Assembly: GCA_947167015.1 (NCBI GenBank)
Contig: CAMVGM010000006.1
Coordinates: 1-63,492 of the forward strand
DNA: 63,492 bases
From: an uncultured Bacteroidales bacterium
Lineage (GTDB): Bacteria; Bacteroidota; Bacteroidia; Bacteroidales; UBA932
Reading direction: 5' to 3'
Shown: in pieces, positions 27,662 through 35,364 of the stretch
How the letters are laid out: each line of letters begins with the position of its first letter
Position numbering within the stretch: the first letter of the stretch is position 1
The notes under the pieces: generated by a model
The model's database searches: none
Seen by the model: only the letters and a program-made list of their open reading frames with translations
What the model was told of the DNA's origin: nothing
Position numbers and translations under genes: made by a program

Positions 27662-27696
27662 TTTCAAAGATAAGAAAAATGTCCCTATCTTTGAAG
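27662..27696. promoter_or_regulatory. Overlapping divergent promoters inside a palindrome (pectin operon / kdgF)
   Basis: A 10-bp perfect inverted repeat (ttcaaagata at 27663-27672 and tatctttgaa at 27686-27695) contains a TATCTTTG -7 box on each strand. The plus box (27686-27693) has TTTC 20 bp upstream and serves kdgF. The minus box (27672-27665) has CTTC 20 bp upstream and serves the pectin operon. Each -7 box lies beside the other promoter's -33 position, so polymerase can probably occupy only one at a time. Confidence 0.55.
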
Positions 27697-27712
27697 AAAT
27701 ATCTCCCGCAAT

Positions 27713-28168
27713 ATGAAGAAATCATTAACCATTTTAACCCTCGGAGCGATCCTGCTCGCGGCGGCCTCCTGCGCCACCCGTCCGAAGGAAAACCCCGAAC
27801 CCCAGCAAACCCAAAACGAACAGACGATGACAAAGCAAAGCGCCAATTTCATTTTCGAGGCGGAGACGCCCTGGGAAGACGCCGGCGGCGGCGTCGTGCG
27901 CCAGGTCCTCGGCTACAACGACAACATCATGATGGTCAAGGTCAAGTTCAAGAAAGGACAGGAAGGTGCGATGCACAGCCATCCCCATTCCCAGGTGACC
28001 TACGTCGCATCCGGCGTCTTCGAATTCACCGTCGGCGGCGTGACCAAGATCGTCCGGGCCGGCGACGCCCTCTACAAGCAGCCGAACATCGAGCACGGCT
28101 GCGTCTGCCTTGAAGACGGCATCCTCATCGACTGTTTCAACCCGATGCGGGATACCTTCCTCAAATAG
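27713..28168 (+). CDS. kdgF: KdgF-like cupin, predicted lipoprotein (unsaturated galacturonate linearisation)
   Basis: A 151-residue protein whose residues about 47-150 are a KdgF-type cupin. Visible motifs are PWEDAGGGVVRQVLGYND, a metal-binding HSHPHSQVTYV (His88, His90, Gln94), His128 in PNIEHG, and DCFNPMRD. The Asp140, Phe142, Arg146 pattern has the spacing I recall for KdgF catalytic residues. KdgF turns 4,5-unsaturated galacturonate, the product of pectate lyases, into the linear keto form. Residues 1-20 form a lipoprotein signal (AAASC, Cys20) and 21-45 a linker, so it would sit on a membrane; known KdgF is cytoplasmic. An internal Met39 (MTKQSANF) would give a cytosolic form. It is divergent from the pectin operon, and its 3' end overlaps the sensor kinase gene by 8 bp. 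Confidence 0.8.
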   Translation: MKKSLTILTLGAILLAAASCATRPKENPEPQQTQNEQTMTKQSANFIFEAETPWEDAGGGVVRQVLGYNDNIMMVKVKFKKGQEGAMHSHPHSQVTYVASGVFEFTVGGVTKIVRAGDALYKQPNIEHGCVCLEDGILIDCFNPMRDTFLK

Positions 28169-31100
28169 GATATCTTACGGTAAAGCAGGCGCCGCCCAGG
28201 GTAAAGGACCTGGAGTAGGAAATGCTGGCGCCGCAACGTTCCAGGATGCTCCGGCTGATGGCTAAGCCCAGGCCGGAGCCGCCGTTTTTGGTGGTGAAGT
28301 TCGGAGTGAACAGCTTCTCGACGTTCTCCTCGGACACGCCCGGGCCGTTGTCCTCCACCACGATGTCCCAGAAGCCGTCCGTCACCGACTTGCGCAGCGA
28401 CACGACGATGTGCCCGTCCGGCGCTTCGCCGATGGCCTGCACGGCGTTGCCGAGCAGGTTCACGAACACGCGGGTGAGCTGCGGCTTGGGTCCCTCCACG
28501 ACGACGTCGGAGAGGCCGAGATAGTCGAAGCGGATGTTCTCCCGGTTGTCGAACATCGCGATCTCCTCGCGGAGCAGCTTGTCCAGTTCGATCCGGGTGG
28601 GCTCCTCGGTATAGAGCTTGGCGAAGGTGGAGAATTCGTTCGCCGTTTCGGTGAGGATGTCAATGTGGTCCAGGATCACCCCGCTGGCCTCCTCGAAGCG
28701 CTGCTGCCAGGCCGGGTCGCCCTTCTGCTTGAGCCGGATCACCCGCTGCAACTGCAGTTTCATCGGGGTGAGCGGATTCTTGATCTCGTGGGCCACCTGG
28801 CGCGCCATGCCGCTCCAGGCCTTGTCACGCTCCGCCTGGGCGAGCTTGCGGGAACTCTCGGACAGTTCGGTCACCATCCGGTTGTATGCCTGCACGATGG
28901 AAGAGATCTCGTCGTCGCGGTCGTAGTCGATGTACTCCAGGGACCCGAGGTCCGCGTTGGCCATCTTGGAACTCATCTCGCTGAGCGGCTTGAACATGCG
29001 GTCCACGATGCGGGACACCATGAATAGCGCCATCAGCAGGAAGAGAAGGAACAGCGAGATGATGGTCAGCGAGTGCATCACGGCATCCTCCTCAAAGTCG
29101 AAGGTCTCCTCGTTATAGGGCGAGCTCAGGATCGCCAGGAGCCGGCCGTTCCCGTCGAAGAGCGGGGCGTACATGCTGTAGAAACGCTGCATGCCCAGGC
29201 GCTCCGGCTGGATGAAGTGGCGGCGGTTGCGGTAGATGATGTTGTAGTAGGCGTTGGCGTCGATGCGGCTGCTGGCCATCCGCTGGTCGAAGATCATCGG
29301 CGTGGTGCTCATCATCAGACGGCCGTCGGGGGTGTAGAGCGTGATGTCGGAGCCGGTGTCGCCGCCCACGCGCTCGATCAGGCTGCGCAGCGCCGCCCAG
29401 TCCGTCGCCTCGTCGGAAGGCATCCCCTGCAGGCCGGCGTTCATCATCGTGATGATGGAACCGATCTTGTCGGACATCACCGTGCGGCGGTTGCTGTCGT
29501 TGCGGGAATAGACGAACAGCACGCTGACCAGCGCCATCGCCAGCAGGGTCAGGAGCAGGGAGACGAGCAGCACGCCCGTGATCCGGCGCTTGTAGTAGGA
29601 CTGCTGGAAGACCGACACCTTCGGCTTGCGGAGCACCACCAGCGAAAGCACCAGGAAGGTCAGCAGCGCCACCAGGATGCCCGCCACGAGATAGGACAGC
29701 ACGCTCACGCGGGCCCGGGAGATCACCACGGCCTCCCCGTCGCCCACCACGTAGCAGAAATGGATGAAGCCCTCCTGGCGGAGGCGGTTGCTGCTGGAGC
29801 CGAACAACTGCACGTACAGGTCGTCCTCCACCCGCGTAGGATAAGGATACTGCCCCCGGTAGGCCTTCAGTTCCCGTCCGGAATAACGGGCATAGGAATA
29901 GCCGGAAGGCAGGACCACCTGCCCCGGCGAGGTAAAGCCGAATATGCCCGCGTAACCGCGTCCGCCGAGGGTTTCACGCGGTTCCAGGCGCACCAGCAGG
30001 CGCGACACCTTCTCGTCCTCGGACAGGTAGAAGAAGACGCCGACATAATAGGGGCGGCCGCTCTCGTCCCGCACGTACAGGAAGTGGGAATTGTCGGAGA
30101 TGGGCACCCCGTCGGCCACGGCGGCATTGAATTCCGCGGCGGCCGTCCGGGAATTGTTGGAATCGTTGAATACCCGGACCGAGACCAGGTACTCCCGGTC
30201 GCCGCCGGCGAAGTAATAGTCCGAGATGCGGCTCTGGATGGACGGCTCCGTGCCCGGGAAATGCGACAGCGCCGACAGGATCATATCGTCGGCGATCTGC
30301 GTCTCGATGCCCCGCAGGCGCAGTTCCATCGTGATGTCGCGGTCAAAGGAAAGGCGGTTCGCCAGCAGCCCGAGGCGGTCCTGCTCCTTGCGGAAGCCGA
30401 GCACGCCCGCCGTCACCACGAGGTACGCCGCCACCAGGACGGCATACACCACACGTCCGGTCAGCGAGAAGGCGTCGAAAGTGCGCCCGTCCTTCCCCGC
30501 CACGGCGGGAGCCGCCAGCTGCAGCAGGAGCGGCACGCTGAGGAACATCGCGATAAAGGACAGATAGACGACGATGCAGAAAGGCGAAAGTTGTGCGAGC
30601 TTGTAGATTTCCAGCGAGAAGCCCGAGTTCAGCGCGATGCTCCGAAGCGCCGCATAGGAATAGGCCAGGATGCAGAGCACGGCGGCGCCCACGCCCAGCA
30701 CGACGGTGCGGCGCCTGCGCGGGGAATCCATCCAGGCCGCGATGTCGGCGCGGACCATGTAGGCGCAGCCCGCGACCATCAGGATGGCCAGGTTGATGAG
30801 GATGACCGCACCCAGCGAGTACAGCACCTCGCCGCCGGCGTAGAGGATGGGCGAGAAGATCAACACCCGGCTCCGGGCGTATTTCCCCCAGAAATACAGG
30901 GCGGCGATAACCGCGACGATCCCGGCCGAAACCAGATAGAAACGCTGCCGCGAACGTTCCGCCGACAGGTAGAGCAGGAAGGCGGACAGCACCAGGGAAA
31001 GCGCCAGCCAGAGCAGCGGGGAGGCGTCCCGGCCCATCGTCAGCGACTCGCAGACCACCTTGAGCACCGGCCGGCCCTGCACATTCACGGCGGTGCCGCC

Positions 31101-31664
31101 GTTGGACGTGAGCGGCCGGATGGAGTACCTCCGGGACAGGTGCAGCCGCGGGTTCACCCGGGAGGTCGCACCCATCGGCAGGTCGTCCATCACCTCCATG
31201 CCCGCGATGACGCGCACGGAAGCGTCGCCGGCCGATTTGAGCAGGTACCAGTGCGTGCCCATGCTGACGAAGGAGGCGGAGTCGGCCGCCTGCAGCAGCG
31301 GGGATTCCGCGCCGATGCGGGGATCCGCCAGGAAAGGCACATACACCCGCTGGTTGATGTTGTCGTTCGCGATCGGGAAGGCGTGGCACCAGGACTGGAG
31401 CGTGTCCCGGCAATAGCGGTACACCACCATGTCCCGGGGCAGCCCGTCCAGCATCATCCACTGGGCGGGATCCTGGGCGAGCGCCTTCTCCATGTAGCTG
31501 TCCAGCAAGGCCATGCGGCGGTTCAGCACGCGCTCCGTACGCCGGGCGGCCGAGGTGGTGTCCCAGGACGACTGCGACACCCGGAAAGAGGAGATGAACA
31601 AGGCCACGCCGACGACGAATAACGCCGCGGCGATCCATTCCCTGATGTTCTTTCCCACTTTCAT
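28161..31664 (-). CDS. Large NtrY-like membrane sensor histidine kinase
   Basis: A 1167-residue protein. An N-terminal membrane anchor is followed by an extracytoplasmic region (about 30-215), a multi-helix membrane domain (about 217-450), a second sensing region, a further helix pair with a PAS/Cache-like loop, and a HAMP domain (about 895-945). Then come HisKA with the H-box VAHEIKNPLTP (His959) and HATPase with NLLGNAVQAIG (about 1069), DNGPGV and GGSGLGLAISRSI. The kinase core resembles NtrY. No response regulator is adjacent; the NtrC-like regulator at 54581 is a possible partner. It is translated from an ATG overlapping the rlmH stop codon and its 3' end overlaps kdgF by 8 bp. The signal is unknown. 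Confidence 0.88.
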   Translation of the reverse strand: MKVGKNIREWIAAALFVVGVALFISSFRVSQSSWDTTSAARRTERVLNRRMALLDSYMEKALAQDPAQWMMLDGLPRDMVVYRYCRDTLQSWCHAFPIANDNINQRVYVPFLADPRIGAESPLLQAADSASFVSMGTHWYLLKSAGDASVRVIAGMEVMDDLPMGATSRVNPRLHLSRRYSIRPLTSNGGTAVNVQGRPVLKVVCESLTMGRDASPLLWLALSLVLSAFLLYLSAERSRQRFYLVSAGIVAVIAALYFWGKYARSRVLIFSPILYAGGEVLYSLGAVILINLAILMVAGCAYMVRADIAAWMDSPRRRRTVVLGVGAAVLCILAYSYAALRSIALNSGFSLEIYKLAQLSPFCIVVYLSFIAMFLSVPLLLQLAAPAVAGKDGRTFDAFSLTGRVVYAVLVAAYLVVTAGVLGFRKEQDRLGLLANRLSFDRDITMELRLRGIETQIADDMILSALSHFPGTEPSIQSRISDYYFAGGDREYLVSVRVFNDSNNSRTAAAEFNAAVADGVPISDNSHFLYVRDESGRPYYVGVFFYLSEDEKVSRLLVRLEPRETLGGRGYAGIFGFTSPGQVVLPSGYSYARYSGRELKAYRGQYPYPTRVEDDLYVQLFGSSSNRLRQEGFIHFCYVVGDGEAVVISRARVSVLSYLVAGILVALLTFLVLSLVVLRKPKVSVFQQSYYKRRITGVLLVSLLLTLLAMALVSVLFVYSRNDSNRRTVMSDKIGSIITMMNAGLQGMPSDEATDWAALRSLIERVGGDTGSDITLYTPDGRLMMSTTPMIFDQRMASSRIDANAYYNIIYRNRRHFIQPERLGMQRFYSMYAPLFDGNGRLLAILSSPYNEETFDFEEDAVMHSLTIISLFLLFLLMALFMVSRIVDRMFKPLSEMSSKMANADLGSLEYIDYDRDDEISSIVQAYNRMVTELSESSRKLAQAERDKAWSGMARQVAHEIKNPLTPMKLQLQRVIRLKQKGDPAWQQRFEEASGVILDHIDILTETANEFSTFAKLYTEEPTRIELDKLLREEIAMFDNRENIRFDYLGLSDVVVEGPKPQLTRVFVNLLGNAVQAIGEAPDGHIVVSLRKSVTDGFWDIVVEDNGPGVSEENVEKLFTPNFTTKNGGSGLGLAISRSILERCGASISYSRSFTLGGACFTVRYPI

Positions 31665-32134
31665 TCGTGATGGTAGGGTTCACCGCGCAGGATGGTGAAC
31701 GCCCGGTAAAGTTGCTCTGCAAAAATCGTTCTCACGAGCTGGTGCGAGAAGGTCATCTTCGACAGCGACAGTTTCCCGTCCGCACGCGCATACACCGCAT
31801 CGGAGAAGCCGTATGCGCCGCCGACCACGAAGACCAGGTCGCGCCCGGACGCGTTCAGGCGCTTCCCCAGCCAGTCTGCAAGTTCCAGCGAACGGTACTC
31901 GCGACCGTGCTCGTCCAGCAGCACCACCTCGTCGGCAGGCTTGAGCTGCCGCAGGATCAGTTCCCCCTCGCGGACCTTGATCTGCTCGCGGCCCAACGCG
32001 GAAACGCCTTTCAGTTCGGGAATCTCCTTCAGCGTGAACGGGACGTAGTGACCCAGCCGCGAGACATACATCTCCAGCCCCTCCCGCACCCACGGGATGT
32101 CCGTCTTTCCGACTGTGAGCAGCGTGATATGCAT
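31661..32134 (-). CDS. rlmH: 23S rRNA pseudouridine-1915 N3-methyltransferase (RlmH)
   Basis: RlmH is a SPOUT methyltransferase that methylates pseudouridine 1915 in helix 69 of 23S rRNA. The 157-residue protein begins MHITLLTVGKTDIPWVREG. It has VLLDEHGREYRSLELADWL, the SAM-binding knot FVVGGAYGFSDAVYARA and the C-terminal SKMTFSHQLVRTIFAEQLYRAF...PYHHE, all diagnostic. I chose the ATG at 32134 because the 26 codons upstream lie on the promoter. It is the first gene of a two-gene operon with the sensor kinase. Confidence 0.96.
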   Translation of the reverse strand: MHITLLTVGKTDIPWVREGLEMYVSRLGHYVPFTLKEIPELKGVSALGREQIKVREGELILRQLKPADEVVLLDEHGREYRSLELADWLGKRLNASGRDLVFVVGGAYGFSDAVYARADGKLSLSKMTFSHQLVRTIFAEQLYRAFTILRGEPYHHE

Positions 32135-32141
32135 CTTATTA

Positions 32142-32173
32142 CAAAGATAGTAACGTGGCTCGGATTTTGCAAA
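32142..32173 (-). promoter_or_regulatory. Consensus promoter of rlmH-sensor kinase operon
   Basis: On the minus strand TTTG (32173-32170), exactly 20 bp, and TATCTTTG (32149-32142) give a perfect Bacteroidetes promoter. The -7 box ends only 7 bp before the rlmH ATG at 32134, so the transcript would be almost leaderless. Confidence 0.75.
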
Positions 32174-32183
32174 GTTTTCAGGC

Positions 32184-32663
32184 GTGCGACGAATTCTGGA
32201 AATAGCACTCATCCTGGTTTCCCTGCTTACCTGCGGGCGGCTGGCGGCTCAGACCACCGGCGGTTTCGGCCGTCCTCCGCAGTCCCAGCCCGCGATGAAC
32301 CTCCAGAATTCCGCCCGCGAAGCGCCGCAGCCGGGCGGTTTCGACGTGTTCATCCCCATCAGCAAATATATGGCGCAGGGCAATGCCGACAACCTGTCCG
32401 CCTGGTTCGACGACACCCTCGAGATCGCCGTCATCTCCCAGGCGAGCAACGCCTCCAAGGCCCAGGCCAAGCAGATCGTCAAGACCTTCTTCGAGAACTA
32501 CAGCCCGCGCTCTTTCACCATCAACCACACCGCCGGGCGCGACAACAAGAAATACGCCCTCGGCACGCTCAAGGCCGGCGGAGAGAGTTTCTCCGTGACC
32601 ATCTTCGTCAGCGCCAAGGGCAAATCCTTCAAGATCCAGCAGCTCAAGATCGAGCAGCTGTAA
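32184..32663 (+). CDS. DUF4783 family secreted protein
   Basis: A 159-residue protein with a signal peptide (MRRILEIALILVSLLTCGRLAAQ). A single compact domain (about 50-159) is of NTF2-like, DUF4783 type: FIPISKYMAQGNADNLSAWFDDTLEI, AKQIVKTFFENYSPRSF and FKIQQLKIEQL. Members are found only in Bacteroidetes and often lie next to rlmH; function unknown. The start is a GTG at 32184. It is divergent from rlmH, and its 3' end overlaps the convergent aminotransferase gene by 20 bp. Confidence 0.82.
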   Translation: MRRILEIALILVSLLTCGRLAAQTTGGFGRPPQSQPAMNLQNSAREAPQPGGFDVFIPISKYMAQGNADNLSAWFDDTLEIAVISQASNASKAQAKQIVKTFFENYSPRSFTINHTAGRDNKKYALGTLKAGGESFSVTIFVSAKGKSFKIQQLKIEQL

Positions 32664-33756
32664 GCACGATGTCACAGATACGGTCCACCTCGTCGGCCGG
32701 CAGGCCGGCAAAGAGGGGCAGGCACAGCACCCGGGCGGCAAGGCTCCGGGCCACCGGCACGCGGGCCGCAGCCGCGAAGGGCGTGCCGGCATAGCATTCC
32801 AGGTCCGGCACCAGCGGATAGAAATACTTGCGGGCGAGGATGTCCGCGGCGGCCAGGCGCGCGAAGACGGTGTCGCGCAGCGCCTGCGTCCCGAACACGA
32901 CGGGCAGGTAGGCTCCGTTGCCCTCCACGCCCGGCCGGGGCGAGAGGATACGTAGTTCCGTCCGGCCGGCCAGCCGCGCGGCATAATGCGCCGCACAGGC
33001 CTTCCGGAGGCCGATTTCCTCTTCCAGGTGCCGCAGGTTGCACAGGCCCATCGCGGCCTGCAGTTCGCTCAGCTTGGCGTTCCCTCCCACGGCGGCGCAG
33101 TGCTCCTCATCCCGGATGCCGAAGTTCTTCTCGTCTTCCAACGCCTGCAGCAGGGTCCCGTCGGCCGTGCACACCGCCCCGCCCTCGACGGTTGAAAAGA
33201 CCTTCGTGGCGTGGAAACTGAACACCGAGGCGTCGCCGAAGCGCGCCGCACTCTCCCCGTGCAGCCGCACGCCGAATACGTGCGCCGCGTCGTAGAGGAC
33301 CTTCAGGCCGTTCCGGGCGGCGAAAGCCCCGATGCGCTCCACGTCGCAGACATTGCCGTACACGTGCACGGGCAGGACCGCCGCCGTGCGCTCCGTCAGC
33401 AAGGACTCCGACAGCGCCGGGTCCAGGGTGCCGTCCTCTTCCCGGACGTCGCAGAACACCGGCACGAAGCCGCAGCGCACGATGGCGTGCACCGTGGATA
33501 CGAAGGTGAAGGGCGTGGTGACGACTTCTACCCCGGCCGGCAGGCGCAGCGCGCGCAGGGCGGCTTCCAGCGCCAGGTGACCGTTGGTAAAGGGCACGGC
33601 GTGCGGAACTTCCAGGTACTGCTCCAGGGCGGCCCGGAACGCCTCGTGCTGCGTGCCCATGTTGGTCAGGATGCGGCTGTCCCAGAGCGGGCGGATCTGC
33701 GCGCAGAACTCTTCGAACGGAGGCAGCGAAGTGAGGGTGACGGTGGTTTTCTTCAT
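32644..33756 (-). CDS. DegT/DnrJ/EryC1/StrS-family PLP aminotransferase
   Basis: A 370-residue sugar aminotransferase of the family that makes amino sugars on nucleotide carriers (VioA/DesV-like). Visible are PFTNGHLALEAALRAL, VTTPFTFVSTVHAI, Asp156 in VLYDAAHVFG, and the PLP lysine Lys185 in FSFHATKVFSTVEGGA. It is the last gene of the efp-led operon and its start overlaps the glycosyltransferase stop codon (ATGA). Its product is probably an amino sugar or a similar amine for the glycosyltransferase or WbqC-like protein; the substrate is unknown. Its 3' end overlaps the DUF4783 gene by 20 bp. Confidence 0.9.
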   Translation of the reverse strand: MKKTTVTLTSLPPFEEFCAQIRPLWDSRILTNMGTQHEAFRAALEQYLEVPHAVPFTNGHLALEAALRALRLPAGVEVVTTPFTFVSTVHAIVRCGFVPVFCDVREEDGTLDPALSESLLTERTAAVLPVHVYGNVCDVERIGAFAARNGLKVLYDAAHVFGVRLHGESAARFGDASVFSFHATKVFSTVEGGAVCTADGTLLQALEDEKNFGIRDEEHCAAVGGNAKLSELQAAMGLCNLRHLEEEIGLRKACAAHYAARLAGRTELRILSPRPGVEGNGAYLPVVFGTQALRDTVFARLAAADILARKYFYPLVPDLECYAGTPFAAAARVPVARSLAARVLCLPLFAGLPADEVDRICDIVLTAARS

Positions 33757-34667
33757 CGGGAAAGCGACAGGAAGAGTTTACGGAATGCATCGGAAAGGCT
33801 GCGGAGGGCGCGCCGCAGGGTGATGCCGATCTCGCGCGGGGCGAACAGGGCAGCATAGCGCCGCTCCGCCAGCAGGGCATTGGAGTCGAAATAGCGCTTG
33901 CGCAGCACAACGGCGCGGTGGTAACGGCCTTCCGTCCAGGCGTCCGCGGCGTCAAGCATCTCCCCGACCAACTTGCGCGTAGGAGCGTCCAGCAGGCGGC
34001 CGTGGCTCCGGGTCCAGGAACCGGGCGCATCCGTCCGGTACACCGACATGCAGTCGTGCAGGTAAAGCATCCCGCCGCGCAGCGCGCCCTGGATCTGCAG
34101 GGAATAATCGTTGGGAAGCGCCTGCCGCAGCGGCGTCCACGCCCGGTAGGCCTCCGTGCGGCAGAGCAGGCTCGCGGTGGCCACGAAGTTGCCCCCGCCG
34201 ACGATGACGTCCTCCACGGGGATGAGCGCATCCCGCAGCCGCGGGGCCACGTAGCCGTGCGGCTGCCCGCCGGTGAGTTTCAGCGCCCGGTGGGCGCAGA
34301 TGTCCACTCCCGGGTGTGCCTCCAGCGCCGCCACCTGCTTCTCCAGCTTGCGCGGGTCGGTCCAGTAATCATCCCCCTCGCAGAGCGCCACATAGCGGCC
34401 GCGGACCAGCGGCCAGAGGAACTCGCGGGCGATGAACACCCCCTTCGAGAACTGGTTTTCCGTCTGGTACACCCCGCGTACAAGGTCCGGCCGGCGGCTT
34501 TCGTACGCCCGCACGATGTCTGCGGTGCCGTCCGTGGACGCGTCGTCGTGCACCAGCAGTTCGAAGCGGAACGGCGCCCGCTGCGCGAGGAAGCCCTCCA
34601 GCGCGTCGCGGATGGTATCCGCCTGATTGTACGTCAGGCAGATGACGCTGACCACGATCTCATCCAT
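33753..34667 (-). CDS. Family 2 glycosyltransferase
   Basis: A 304-residue GT-A fold enzyme. It begins MDEIVVSVICLTYNQADTI and has ELLVHDDASTDGTADIV and the metal/nucleotide-sugar motif LCEGDDYWTDPRKLEKQV (about 95-112). There is no membrane helix, so it acts in the cytoplasm. I chose the ATG at 34667, which is where the GT2 domain starts; it overlaps the WbqC-like gene by 8 bp. The longer open frame upstream is a shadow. The sugar donor and acceptor are not predictable. Confidence 0.9.
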   Translation of the reverse strand: MDEIVVSVICLTYNQADTIRDALEGFLAQRAPFRFELLVHDDASTDGTADIVRAYESRRPDLVRGVYQTENQFSKGVFIAREFLWPLVRGRYVALCEGDDYWTDPRKLEKQVAALEAHPGVDICAHRALKLTGGQPHGYVAPRLRDALIPVEDVIVGGGNFVATASLLCRTEAYRAWTPLRQALPNDYSLQIQGALRGGMLYLHDCMSVYRTDAPGSWTRSHGRLLDAPTRKLVGEMLDAADAWTEGRYHRAVVLRKRYFDSNALLAERRYAALFAPREIGITLRRALRSLSDAFRKLFLSLSR

Positions 34668-35364
34668 CGATGAACACATATTCGTCCAGCATCGCGTGCA
34701 GCGCCTCCGGACTGTTGAACATGATGGCGTCGAGGATGGACAGGCGTTCCACGAAAGGCCCGCCGAACTGCGGATAAGGCGGCAGCTTGGACTGCAGGAA
34801 GCGCAGGCGGATGCCCCGCTTCTCGAACTCCTCGAAGGAGTAGAGCTGCTGCCCGCCCGGCGCGTTGATGTAGGTGTCGGCGCCCAGGCGGGCGCAGAAG
34901 TCGTAGATGCGTTCTTCGCGCTTGAAACGGCTGTTGCCGGGCAGGTCCGAACTGCGGCCGATGGGGGTTTCGATGCCGAGGTACGCGCACACCTGCCGGA
35001 TGCCGTGCTCGAGGAACAGGGCCAGGTTGTCCTCCGGCAGGCCGAGCACCTTCTCCGCCAGTGCATAGCCCTCCGCGAAGAAAGGCGCCTTGTGGTAGGC
35101 CATCTCCAGGGTGCGGAGCCTGTCGGACAGACGGTCCGGAGTCAGGGCCAGGCGCTTGTCGCAGATGTGCCGCGACGGCCCGCCCCGGTGCACCTCCACG
35201 CGGAGATATTGCACCTCTCCGTTGACCAGGATGCGGTTCCGCGTCACCCAGCCGCGCCGGATGAAGTCGTAGTCGTCCGCGATCAGGAAGCGGTCGGCCG
35301 CGTGGATCAACTGCCAGTATCCCAGATACGGGAAGAGATAGGGCTGGTTGCCGGCAAGGGTCAT
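34660..35364 (-). CDS. WbqC-like family protein
   Basis: A 234-residue protein starting MTLAGNQPYLFPYLGYWQLI with RFLIADDYDFIRRGWVTRNRI, GIETPIGRSSDL, RIYDFCARLGADTYINAPGG and IMFNSPEAL. This is the WbqC-like family (PF08889) found in O-antigen and glycolipid clusters. The biochemical function of the family is not established to my knowledge. It is coupled by a 4-bp overlap to the ATP-grasp-like gene and by 8 bp to the glycosyltransferase gene, so it most likely works in the same pathway. Confidence 0.88.
   Translation of the reverse strand: MTLAGNQPYLFPYLGYWQLIHAADRFLIADDYDFIRRGWVTRNRILVNGEVQYLRVEVHRGGPSRHICDKRLALTPDRLSDRLRTLEMAYHKAPFFAEGYALAEKVLGLPEDNLALFLEHGIRQVCAYLGIETPIGRSSDLPGNSRFKREERIYDFCARLGADTYINAPGGQQLYSFEEFEKRGIRLRFLQSKLPPYPQFGGPFVERLSILDAIMFNSPEALHAMLDEYVFIDG

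Noticed and set aside
34668..35066. N-terminal extension of the GT2 frame
   Set aside because: The GT2 domain starts at MDEIVVSVICLTYNQ; the upstream residues are the complement frame of the WbqC-like gene and are not GT2-like.
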